From NCBI GenBank assembly GCA_020631735.1, contig CM036188.1:11512214-11576213 (forward strand): 64,000 nucleotides of DNA, read 5' to 3'. Positions 52,781-63,146 of this stretch are shown here, piece by piece. A model generated the notes under the pieces. The model saw only the letters and a program-made list of their open reading frames with translations. It was not told where the DNA came from and did no database searches. The position numbers and the translations under genes are program-made. How positions within the stretch are numbered: the first letter of the stretch is position 1; every line of letters starts with the position of its first letter. The stretch is from Saccharum officinarum (taxonomy: Eukaryota; Streptophyta; Magnoliopsida; Poales; Poaceae).

Positions 52781-53568
52781 TTGATGTAAAAGTGGATCTG
52801 CAAACACAAAGGGCTAATACCCAATCCAATATCCAAAGCGTGCCAGTCGATTTGACCTGTTAATCGACAAGGATGAAAATTCGAGTACTTTGGTCCAGCC
52901 AACAACGATACGCCTAGAAGCCACGGGCAAGAGGTACTCATATGGAACTCGAGAATCGTCGAAGGTCGCACTGAAGCGATGCAGCTCGTCGAATCGATGA
53001 GAACTCATAAAAATAAAAATATGCAAATTGACGAAGTCGCCGAAAAGTAAGTAGATGCAAATAGGAGTAAAATTGGTTTGATATTGATTGATTCATCTTT
53101 TACATTGTCCCTCGGTCTATATTTATACCCTGACCTGAAGAAACATAACCAAACACGACTAGGACACTGAGTCCATATCTAAAGAAAAACGTGACTCTTA
53201 CATGAATCATACTCTAACAAATATAGAAAAGGAAATCAACACCTATCTACTTTCTTGTCCGTCTTAATTACGATGAAATTTTCATCGACCTCCTCTCCAT
53301 CGGTATGCTTTCCGTCATCACAAGCTTCATCGGCAGTAGTCTTCAGATCTTCCTTCATCGGCATCGACAATAACATCTCCGATCTTGCCAGCAACGCCTC
53401 TAAGTCTAAGTCAAACGACAACCTTTCCATCGGTCACCACCATTCATCGGCAACAATCCTCACAAGCTGATCTTCATCGGCACCCTTCTACCATCGTAAT
53501 ACAATAACTTTTCTTCTACCGATTAGCCCACTCTGATCATTTTGACACGTGCCAAAAACGGTGTCAAT
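52781..53568 (-). repeat. Tat gypsy 5' LTR
   Basis: Right LTR. It aligns along its length with 39053-39842, with roughly one difference per dozen bases in the segment compared by eye (52870-53030). It contains the same TATAAATA motif. The outer end reads GGTGTCAATA where the left copy has GGTGTCAACA. Confidence 0.85.
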
Positions 53569-53599
53569 AGATAGATTCCTAGCTGGTGCAACATTTTGC

Positions 53600-55030
53600 A
53601 GTGCAGGGGAACAGAGATGCTGAATCAGAGTTCTTATCGCGCCTGTACTAGGCAGTAGTCACGGTGAAATTTTCACGAAAGATATGATGATTGGTTTTTT
53701 GGATTTTGTAGTAGCATATCGTCTTCAGGCGAGTGAATTGATCGATGGTACTTGTCCAACGAACTGAACAAGGCACTCGCTGAACGAGAATTATTGCGCT
53801 AGTTTTACACGGCTTACGAACGCTTCGGTAAACTGATGATAAATTCCTGTCAGATTAGCCTCAGTTCGTTTAACTGATAAATGGCTAGCCTATCTAGCGG
53901 AAGTGTTGAATATGTCGCAGCAGGAGAAAACGGCGCTGCTTGCCTCGCACAGAGGACCAAATGAAGTTCCATTGGCGGGGTTCATTCAGGGTGACTCAAG
54001 GTGACCTCTGACAGATTCAGCACAAGCTCAGTCCTTGTTATCCAAAAACTTTTCACGAAAAACTAGAATCTTGCGGCACATGTACGGAGTATTAAATATA
54101 GACTAAATAAAAAACTAATTGCACAGTTTGCATGTAAATTGTGAGACTAACGTTTTGAGCCTAATTATTCTATGATTTGACACCAAAGTGCTACAGTACA
54201 AATGTGCTAATGACGGATTAATTAGACTTAATAAATTTGTCTCGCAGTTTTAAGACAAGTTATGTAATTAGTTTTTTAACATTTTTCCCCAAAACTTCTC
54301 ACCAACTAAACACACGCTGAGTCTAACTGGAGGCTGCCAGCCAGCCAGGCATGGATCATCCAGTCCTTGGCCCTTGGGGCAGCAGAGCCAGATCGCCCAG
54401 ATGGCAGATCAATCAATTGATTGTCTCTGACAATCTCAAAGCAGTACATTTTACTCCCTACACGTTTCTACTATCTTCTGATTTGCTCATAGACATCGTA
54501 ATGGACTGGAATTGATTCCAGCCTTGCAAACTTACGGAACATGGACAGTACACTGGGCTTAATTAGCCCAGATAGATGGGCCCAGAAGTCATCAGCCCCA
54601 GAAGCCTATGAGAGCCCATGGTCGAATCGGCACCGGTGGTTTTAGATGCCTCGGCCCACGCTCCCTGTACGCTTGTTTGTATATACGTTCCCGCCCATGC
54701 ATAATGGCTTAGGGCCCGTTTGAAATCATACAAAATTTTCAAGAGACATGCAGAAACAGGGATAATATGGCTTAGGGCCCGTTCGACACCTGTACTAGGC
54801 ACGGATAATAACTTTTCACGAAAGAGACGATGATGATTTGTACGTTGTACCATCCAGCACATCTCAGGTGTGTCAATGTACAACAGCAGGAACAAACGAC
54901 GCTGATGGCTTCACGGAGGACGAAATGAAATTTTATTGGCGGTGCTCCATTCATGCATGCATCCAAGGCGCCTGAATGTGAGCTCTGACAGATTTACCAC
55001 CTGCTTGGGTGTGTGCCTGCGTGTAATTGG
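53600..55030. repeat. Diverged direct duplication of an intergenic segment
   Basis: Elements such as CCTGTACTAGGCA, TTTTCACGAAAGA, CAGCAGGA, and ATGAARTT..ATTGGCGG followed by CTCTGACAGATT occur in the same order at about 53640-54020 and 54785-54995. TGGCTTAGGGCCCGTT also occurs twice (about 54705 and 54770). No gene is supported in this region. Confidence 0.55.
54040..54320. mobile_element. Degraded MITE-like repeat
   Basis: Contains the ordered motifs GGAGTATTAAATATAGACTA, AACTAATTGCACAGTTTGCA, TAAATTGTGAGACTAACGTT and TTTGAGCCTAATTA. These resemble a very abundant grass MITE. Terminal repeats are eroded and the boundaries are approximate. Identification is from memory of the family. Confidence 0.45.
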
Positions 55031-55082
55031 CGGCAGCCTGGCAGGCCTGGATCAAGCATCATCCTCCATCCATTCCTCCTTA

Positions 55083-55151
55083 CGGCCTTGTTCGGATGCT
55101 TATATATTCACCTCCATCTATGTACACCCTAACATAAATGGATTGAGATGG
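55083..55151. mobile_element. MITE half-element at the LINE insertion site
   Basis: Begins CGGCCTTGTTCGGATGCTTA, a typical terminal sequence of grass MITEs, and stops at the poly-T that marks the LINE tail. The other half would lie beyond the LINE 5' end. The LINE appears to have inserted into it. Confidence 0.4.
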
Positions 55152-55346
55152 ATATTTTTTAATTAAGGAATAAAACATCCCAGCCTTCACATTCACAAGT
55201 GAATGCTTAAAGCTTGATCTTACAAGAAAGGGACATAGCCCAGAAAACCGCTAAGCGGGCAGTCAATACAGAAACCTGAATCCATAACCAAGAAGACAAC
55301 CGAACAGCCAAAACACTGAACGCAGACCAAAATCAAAAGAAGGACC

Positions 55347-58300
55347 CTACACTCCTATCCTCTTATGATTCTTCCATTGATGGGAACCAAAGAGTTGTAG
55401 CGCCACACCTTCCAAATGTCTGCAGCCTTCTTTCATCATTCTTCCATCTTCCTCTTTAGACAGCAAGGACCATTGCTTGATCCAAAAAGTCCCCCTCAAA
55501 ATTACCTGCAAGTAAGAGTTAACAACTAAATTTTGGAACACTGCATCATTTCTATTCAACCATAAGACCCAACATATGGCCGCTATTCCCACTAAATTTG
55601 ATTTCTTAGCCCTGGAGCAAATCTCGTTATCCAAGATCCAAACATGTGAGAGGTACTTTTTGGTGGTTGAATGTTAAAGGTGATGAACAATGTGTTCCAA
55701 ACAAATCTAGCCACACGACAATCAAAAAAAAAGATGTTAAATGTTTTCTTCCAAGCCACAGAGATTACACTTAAAATCTCCTTTCCATCTTCTCTTCAGT
55801 AAATTATCTTTTATTAAAATTGCCCCTCCTTTTAAGTACCATAGAAAAATTTTAATTTTCAGAGGCAATTTTGCTTTCCAGAACACTTATTTCCCATAAA
55901 TTTTCTCACTTTTCATTATTTATCTATATATCGATTGTATTGAGAAAACTCTGTTTTTTTATTTGCCAAATAAAGTTATCTTTGTCATTGTTCAGATTCA
56001 CCGGTAGCACTAAAGAGACTAGCTTGATCCACTCTTTTAGTCTCTCCCCCGCTATTCCCCGTCTAAACGAAATATTCAGCGGAGTTGAACTAAGCACGCT
56101 AGCTACTTAAACCCCTTTTTTCCTCACTATCCTGTATAGGTCCGGGAACTTCCGCATTAGCGGTTGTTGATCAATCCACACATCCTCCCAAAACCTTGTT
56201 TAGTGACCACTATTTACCTTGAACCTTCCGTGTTGAAGTAACAGTTCCTTCACCTCCATCAATCCTGACCAGAAGTGTGAATGTCCTGGGCGTTTTTCTA
56301 TTTGAGACAAGCATTTGTCCTTGACATACTTCTTCCTAAGTACATCTTGCCATAAGCCATCTTCATTAAAGAGCTTGAACAACCATTTACTAAGTAAACA
56401 CTTGTTCTGAATTTCCAAGTCTAGGTTCCCAATCCCCCCATGCATCTTGGCTTACAAAGTATACTCCATTTTGCTAACCTGTACTTCTTCTTATGTTCAT
56501 CACACTGCTAGAAAAACCTGGACCGATAGTAATCCAGCCTTTTCTGCACCCCTTTAGGGATGGCAAAAAAGGACATCATGAACATCGGTAGACTTGATGG
56601 GACCGAATTGATCAACACTAATCTGCCCCCCAAGGAAAGAAGCTTCCCTTTCCAACTACTAAGTTTTTTTTTCAAAAAACGCTCTTCTATTGAACTCCAG
56701 TGTTTGTTGGAAAGCTTCCGGTAATGCATTGGGATACCTAAGTATCTGAAGGGGAAGCTCCCCTCTACACAACTGAACAGCTCCACATATTCCTTGCCTC
56801 TGTCTTTAGCCCCACCGAAATAGAACAATTCACTTTTATGAAAATTGATTTTCAAGCCTCACAATTTTTCGAAGGCTACCAATACTAGTTTTAGATTTCT
56901 CGCCCCCTCTAAGTCATCCTCCATAAACAATATTGTGTCGTCTGCATACTACATAACGGACATCCCATCATCAAATAGATTAGGTACCAAGCCTCTGAAC
57001 TGTCCATCGTTCTTTGCTCTCAAAACAAGAATGGCCAGCATATCCGCAACCAAATTAAAAAGGATAGGTGAGAGGGGATCCCCCTGTCCAAGTCCTTTAC
57101 TGGTTTGGAAGTTATGACCAGTTTCTTCATTCACTTTGATCCCCACACTTCCTCGTCTCACCACCTCTTCAATCCATTTACACCAAACAGGTGAAAAGCC
57201 CTTCATTTAAGAGTCTGCTGTTCAAATGACCAATTGACTTTGTCATAAGCCTTTTCAAAGTCCAATTTTAGTATCACCTCATTCTTCTTCTTCTTGTGCA
57301 GCTCATGAATTGTTTCATGCAAAATCACAACTCCTTCCAAAATGTTTCTTCCTGGCATAAAAGCAGTTTGCGACTATCTCACTACTTTGTCAGCCACAAC
57401 AGTTAGCCTATTAGCCAAGACCTTTGTAAAGATCTTAAAGCTCACATTGAGCATACAGATAGGCCTATACTGCTAGATTTGTTTGACTTCCTTTTGTTTT
57501 GGAATCAAAGTGATTGTGCCAAAGTTAAGGTTGAAAAGGGGCAGATTACCAGCGTGGAACTCTCGAAACATGGCCACTAGGTCATCTTTAATTAGAGCCC
57601 AAAACACTTGGTAGAACTCCGTCGGAAAGCCATCAGGGCCTGGTGCCTTATTATGTTTCATTTGGAAAATGGCTTCTCTTACTTCTTTTTCCGTAAACGC
57701 TTCAGTTAACAGCTTATTTTCTCCCTCATTAATCTAAGGAATATCATTTGTTTGTGATTCATCAAGGGAGAAGGAATTTCTCTGTGATGACCCAAACAAA
57801 TCCTTATAATACTTTGTTATGAAAAATTTTAAGTTTTCCTTCCCTTCGATCACTTCCCCTTCTTGTTCTAACTGAAAAATTCTTGTTTTCCTTCTCTTTC
57901 CATTGGCCACCATGTGAAAATATTTAGTATTATTATCTCCTTCTAGCAGATCCTTGGTCTTTGCCCTTTGAAACCATTTGATTTCTTCCTCCCATAGCGA
58001 CTGTGTGATCCTTTCCTTCACACTTTGCTTCAGGTTGAGCTCTTTCTGGCTCAAAATCTGGGCTTCTGCTTTTATATCCAGTTCCCCAGCTAGCCAAAAT
58101 AGCTCCTCCTTTTCTCTTCTAAAATTCCCAATCACGTTTTCTGCCCATCCTATCAAAAACTGCCTTAATCTTCTAATCTTATTCTGTCATTTCTTCATTG
58201 GGGTAGATTCATAATTTACACTCTTCCAGATCCTTTCAACTGTTCCAAAAAATCTTTCTAGAGGAACAAGCTAAGTTCAAATTTGAACTCAGGTTGGCCG

Positions 58301-59012
58301 CCCCTGTGTACCCTCTCACCGGTGCTAAGAAGCAGGGGAGTGTGGTCTGAGATTTCCCTATTCAGTGCATCAACAGTGACAAGGGGAAATTTTTGTTCCC
58401 ACTCCATGCTGGCCAGCACACTATCTAATTTTTCATAAGTTGGTACACTTTTGGAACTGGCCCAAGTGAATTTTCTTCCCGACATTTCGATCTCCCTTAA
58501 ATTTAAACCATTTATAATGGCATTAAATAAGAAGGGCCATCGATCGTCATAGTTATCATTATTTTTCTCATTTGGGTTTCTATTTATATTAAAGTCTCCG
58601 CCGACCAGTAGAGGGAGAGACTTTTCTGCATGCTCATCTAACTCAGTTAAGAATTTTTCCTTAAACTCTGGTTGAGCAGCTCCATATACCTCCACTAAAC
58701 ACCAGTGAAAATCATCATCCCTATTTCTAAGGTGAAACTTGATAAAGAAGTCCCCCTCCTCTATTTCCAACATCGCACACATCCAGATTGACTCCTAGTA
58801 GCATACCTCCTAACCTTCCATGTGGTTCAGTCCAGTGCCACACAAAATTCCTTCCACCACAATATCTATCAAGGTCTGCCTCTGTGAAATACTTTTTACC
58901 GGTTTCTAAGAGCACAATAAAAATCTAGTCCATGCTCTCTTGAAGCATTACTCAAAATTTTGGTTTTAGCCAAGTCGCGAAGACCTCTGCTATTCCAAAA
59001 AAATCCCCTCAT
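55347..59012 (-). pseudogene. LINE ORF2 (endonuclease, RT, zf-RVT), broken
   Basis: Starts at ATG 59012 (MRGFFWNSRGLRDL). The endonuclease region includes LLETGKKYF, VGGDFNINRNP, KFTWASS, LDSVLAS and SDHTPLLL (about 58980-58270). RT contains HNKAPGPDGFPTEFYQVFW (about 57650), GLGQGDPLSPILFNLVADML (about 57100-57045) and the active site YADDTILF (about 56945), which directly follows an in-frame TAG. The C-terminal part includes FRYLGIPMHYRKL and SWKGKLLSLGGRL, and ends with an AAICWVLWLNRNDAVF motif near 55590. There are multiple stops and frameshifts. ORF2 nicks DNA and primes reverse transcription in functional elements; this copy cannot. Confidence 0.88.
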
Positions 59013-59688
59013 TTCGCACTAATCTTATTAATCCTAACCTTCAACTTTCTCGAAGCCCTTTTTCTTGACGTCTTGGCGCCTGGCTTCCTTTGAACAGTTT
59101 TAAAGTCACTACTTAGGCGATAACTGTCATCATCGAAAATTTCTTCCATTAGATCCCCACACAAAAACTCTAGCCCTTTCCTCTCAAAACTCTCTGAATC
59201 AACAGACTCACTATCCGAAAACTCCACCTCCCCTGTCCCCCAAACAAAGCAAGGTTTTTCACTAACTAAATCCCCTTCAACTAAGTTCTGAACATTCATC
59301 TCAAAAGAACTCTTGTTATTATTGCCCACCCTTAAACCCAAAGCCCACAGGTTATCTACAGCATTTGATAGGGATAGTAAACAAGTTGGATCAGTCAGAA
59401 TGTTACCTCTATTGCATTCCAGGTTCCTGGACTGCACCAGGGGCTCCTCCCGCACCAAGGTATGTTCAGCCGCCACACCAGCAGTCACGGACTTGCCCTG
59501 GTCGGGGACTGCACGACCTCTGGAATCAGCGCCGCATCCACGAACTTTGCATCAGCAGGTCCGTTCGGAGCCACCAGCAATCTGCGTCCCTCCCCTTCCA
59601 TTTCAGCATCCTTTTCTGAATCTTTTCCCAATTCTTCAATCTGATCAGCTACTGTGTTCTCCTCGACATCCATCGCAACCTCCCCAAC
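59009..59688 (-). pseudogene. LINE ORF1 C-terminal part
   Basis: An open frame of 160 codons runs from about 59488 to TGA at 59011-59009, ending in the basic tail KTSRKRASRKLKVRINK. A further piece at 59673-59485 (MDVEENTVADQIEELGK) is in another frame. The ORF1 stop overlaps the ORF2 start as ATGA, an arrangement suited to termination-reinitiation. The nucleic-acid-binding N-terminus is missing. Confidence 0.6.
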
Positions 59689-60411
59689 TGAAAGGTCTTG
59701 ATGGCTAGAGGGGGGTGAATAGCCTTTTAAAAATTTCTACAAAGACAAGATAAACAAGTTTATCAACATAACAAATAGCGAGATGCGAGTTTTGCTTAGC
59801 CTACGGTGTGTTTGCAAGCCACCTATCCAATTCACAATTCTAGTGTATTCGCACTCAACCACACAAGTCAAACCGCACAACTTAGCTTACAACTAAAGCT
59901 AACTAGCTACATAAGCTAAGAGGTAAACTAACAAGCTAGCAAGGTAACTAAGAAAATAATACAAGAGAGAGTTAGAAGGGTATCACTGAGGGGCGAAGTA
60001 TTGAATCAACCAATCAATATGATCAAGAGATGAATTCCACAATACACAACCACCGGGATCGATTAGTCACAATAAGAAAGTGATGACACAAGATTTATCC
60101 CGAGGTTCACGTGCTTGCCGGCACGCTAGTCCCCGTTGTGTCCCTCTTCACCACGTGGTTCGGTGGCTAATCGGTCACACACCGAGCCTCTCAAAAGGCG
60201 CCACAAGAACCTACCAAATGGCAAAATGTTGCAAATGACATGAGCAATCCACTAACGTTGCCTTTGGCGCTTCACCGAGGTAGGCACAAACCTCTCACAA
60301 TCACCGGAGGTGGCCAAGAACAATCACCAACTCTTACCAACGCCTCTAAGCTGCTCCAAGCCGTCTAGGTGGCAGCAACCACCAAGAGAAATAAGAATCC
60401 CGCAGCAAATC

Positions 60412-60669
60412 TGTAACGCCCCAGAGTCCAAATGGCTCAGATCCACTCTGCACGCTGAATGAACCACACCTCCTACCATCCCACTTACGCTTTCGTTCTC
60501 GCTTCACGTAAAAGGATTAACCCGGGGGATGGTGAGATGGACTCTAGAAGCCTTATATATTGGTCTATCCCACTCTAAACAACCAAGGTAGGACTAAACT
60601 CTCCACAATATCTCATAACATTCACATGGGCCACTATGGGCCAAATTCCAAATTGGGCCGGGTGTGACA
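60412..60669 (-). repeat. TRIM 3' LTR
   Basis: Left copy, 258 bp, next to the poly-C complement of the purine tract. Confidence 0.95.
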
Positions 60670-60894
60670 TACACCCCCCCCTCAAAGAACCCGATGTCCT
60701 CGTCGGGCCCAACATACCCACAATCAGGCAAACGATAACCAGGAACGTTCCCTCTTAGCACATGCGACCGTGCGCCCAGTGCCGGCACATGTGCCATGCC
60801 GTGCACTCCGCAGAGCTTACACGCGCAATGAACCCCATGTCCAGCCCTGGCCCGCACGCACCCGTGGCTGCGAAGGTCGGCTCTGATACCATTT

Positions 60895-61152
60895 TGTAAC
60901 GCCCCAGAGTCTAAACGGCTCAGATCCACTCTGCACGCTGAATGAACCACACCTCCTACCATCCCACTTACGCTTTTGTCCTCGCTTCACGTAAAAGGAT
61001 TAACCCGGGGGATGGTGAGATGGACTCTAGAAGCCTTATATGTTGGTCTATCCCACTCTAATCAACCAAGGTGGGACTAAACTCTCCACAATATCTCATA
61101 ACATTCACATGGGCCACTATGGGCCAAATTCCAAATTGGGCCGGGTGTGACA
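60895..61152 (-). repeat. TRIM 5' LTR
   Basis: Right copy, 258 bp. The primer-binding site starts three bases inside its inner edge. Confidence 0.95.
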
Positions 61153-61394
61153 AAATCAACCACCAAGTGCCAGCTAGATGCAATCTCACAATGCAAATGC
61201 ACTTGGATCACTCAATCTCACTTAGAATATGCAAAGAAGCAAGAGAGATGAGTAGGAGGGGAGTTGCTTAGCTCAAAATGCTCATAAGTATGTCAAAGAA
61301 TGCAAGAGAGAGAGCTTTGAGCCGGCCAACGAGTATTTATAGACGTACCCCTTCGAATATAGCCGTTAGACACTTGAAATAGCTGCAGTCACGC

Positions 61395-61790
61395 TGACCG
61401 AACGTGGTGGTCGCGCGGACCAGACGCGCAGGTGCGTACACCACCCATGCGCGAAGCATGACCGGACGCGCTGGTTGAATTGACCGAACGCGCGACGCTC
61501 GACTGGACACGCTGGTCCCAGAACTGATCGGACGCGCTGGTCAAGCCGAGCAACGCTCCAGCGAAGCAGCGACCGGACGCGCACGCTAGTCGCACCAGAT
61601 GCCACAGTGCCAGCGTCTGGTTGGAGTCCCGTAAGCTCCCTCAACAACCGGACACGTCCGGTCGATCGTGACCGGACACACCACCGCGTCCATCAGAGAA
61701 CCAAGACACGGACACACGCTGAGCACTGACCAGACGCGTCCGGTCACACAGAGACCGCGTCTGGTCCAGCGTCCGGTCACCACTGTGACC
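61395..61790. repeat. Decayed GACCGGACGCG cluster in the 3' LTR
   Basis: Homologous to 51430-51975. Many copies here read GACCGAACG, GACCAGACG or GACTGGACA, i.e. transitions at CpG or CCGG positions. A few perfect copies remain. Confidence 0.75.
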
Positions 61791-62258
61791 TCTGTTCGCC
61801 TCCGTTTGATTCACCCTTTCACATATGAGCTAGACTAAGTATATGTGACACTTTAGCACATGTTTTAGCTCGTGAAACAACATGTGACAACGCCTCTAAA
61901 ACTCGACATTGGCGTAAAGGAAAGTAGGCGTTTCAATTCCTTGAAAACGCCTGAATCTCGCCTCGCAAGCTCGGCAGGAGGGAGAGAGGACCCCAAACCC
62001 TCTCTGCTGCTCAAACTCCAACGCCATCGCAAATGTGCTAACACCACCAAGTGATCACGTCATGTGCGAGTGTGTTAGCATTTTCACAATCATTTTTTGA
62101 GGCATTATTAGTTCTATCCAAATGCATATGATTATGAAATGCACACCTAGAGGCACTTAGGAGTTCAATAGCCACGTCATTCCCCTCTTTATAGTACGAC
62201 TATCTATCCTATAATGTAACCACACCCACTAGGTGTCTTGGTTACTAAAACACAACCC

Positions 62259-63092
62259 TTAAGCATATACCTTTGCCTTCATAGTGTCTCTCCTTTTCCT
62301 TGCCCCATATACTTTCTTCTTCATGAACCTTCCCATCTTGTGCACAAGGAGGGCCATGGTCTCATCATCGAATGGATCATCATCATCGCTATCCACCTTG
62401 CTCTTGCCCTTAGAAGATGAAGCCTTGAATGCAATGGGCTTCTCTTGCTTGACATTGATCTCTTTCTTCTCATCTTCATCTTCATCATCATCATATTGAG
62501 CATCAGTTATGACATCTCCAAGCACTTGGTTTGGAGTCACCTTGTCCAAACTCTCTCTTTGGATCATCTTCCTCAAGATAGCAAACTTCTTAGGTAAGTT
62601 CATCAAGAACTTATGTGAGAAGTCCTTGTCCTTGACATCTTCTCCTAGGCTCTTGAGATCATTGACAATAACTTGTAGCCTATAGAACATCTCCGGTATG
62701 GACTCATCATCCTTCATCTTGAAGCTTGCAAACTTATCCTTGAGCATATAGAGCTTGGCACTCTTTACCGTTGAAGTGCCCTTATATGTTTCCTCTAATC
62801 TTGTCCACACTTCACTTGCCATCTCAAGATCCTTGATTTGCTCAAAGACCTTTGTATCAATCCTATTGTAGAGAGTGTTGAGAGCCATAGTGTTGCATTG
62901 GTTGTTGATGCGATCATTGTTGGTGAGGTTGTCGGGATCAATGATAGCATAGTCATGATGTGTCACCTCCCAAACCTTCTCATTAATAGAGCCAAGATAT
63001 TGCTTCATCTTTCTTTTCCAATGATCAAAAGATGATACACCATCAAAGAATGGAGGCTTGCCCCCGACATGGTTGAACACAACTTGAGTCAT
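62259..63092 (-). pseudogene. SIRE/Maximus-like gag, C-terminally truncated
   Basis: ATG at 63092 (MTQVVFNHVGGKPPFF), 55 bp after the 5' LTR. 277 codons with the UBN2/DUF4219 gag fold (FDHWKRKMKQYL; VWTRLEETYKGTS; MKDDESIPEMFYRLQV). An acidic stretch and a Lys/Arg-rich KKKVYGARKRRD follow. The frame then runs into LTR-derived sequence and stops at 62259. The zinc knuckle and all of pol are missing. The remaining gag frame is open and could in principle be translated as a capsid-like protein. Confidence 0.85.
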
Positions 63093-63146
63093 CTTACACC
63101 GAGGTTGTTAAACCTTACAAATGGTGACCATGGCTCCGATATCACT

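Larger units (their letters stand above)
39053..53568 (-). mobile_element. Tat-lineage Ty3/gypsy retrotransposon with antisense accessory gene
   Basis: LTRs of about 785-790 bp lie at each end. Minus-strand order is gag, protease, RT, RNase H, a second RNase H, integrase. About 3.9 kb then follows before the 3' LTR, most of it occupied by a plus-strand PMD gene. The dual RNase H and extra open frames are features of the Tat lineage. A probable primer site lies at 52754-52773 (plus GTCCCACTGGGCATGCCAAA). The purine tract GGGGGCATGTG is next to the left LTR. A 2-kb solo LTR is nested in gag. The sense genes have many stops and LTR divergence is clearly higher than in copia-1, so this is an old insertion. 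Exact ends and target duplication could not be fixed. Confidence 0.9.
55152..59688 (-). mobile_element. L1-type LINE, decayed, 5' end cut by a SIRE/Maximus-like element
   Basis: Minus-strand order: ORF1 C-terminal part, ORF2 endonuclease, reverse transcriptase, C-terminal zf-RVT region, 3' UTR and a short A tail (T6 at 55152-55157 on the plus strand). The right end at 59688 is the boundary of the inserted SIRE/Maximus-like element, so the 5' part of ORF1 is missing from this window. Confidence 0.88.
60412..61152 (-). mobile_element. TRIM (terminal-repeat retrotransposon in miniature), complete
   Basis: Two 258-bp LTRs (60412-60669 and 60895-61152), minus TGTCACACCCGGCCC...GGGGCGTTACA, flank a 225-bp interior. 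The minus-strand primer site TGGTATCAGAGC (60891-60880) is a perfect tRNA-iMet complement, and the purine tract GAGGGGGGGGTGTA abuts the other LTR. The target duplication AAATC is at 60407-60411 and 61153-61157. The LTRs differ at about seven sites. The interior has no gag or pol, so mobility would depend on proteins from another element. The uninterrupted target survives at about 63862-63880 (GCAGCAAATCAACCACC). Confidence 0.95.

Noticed and set aside
39044..53575. Target duplication for the Tat gypsy (ATAG/TAGATAG on both flanks)
   Set aside because: TAGATAG-like sequence occurs beside both ends, but the exact LTR termini differ between copies, so no consistent 5-bp duplication could be defined.
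60594..60962. 122-codon minus-strand frame in the TRIM
   Set aside because: Spans LTR, primer site and interior. No gag or pol similarity; TRIMs are non-coding.
60412..61152. Assignment of the TRIM to the Cassandra family
   Set aside because: Cassandra LTRs carry a 5S rRNA-like promoter. A GGATGG..AGG segment is present but I could not find the set of 5S internal control boxes.
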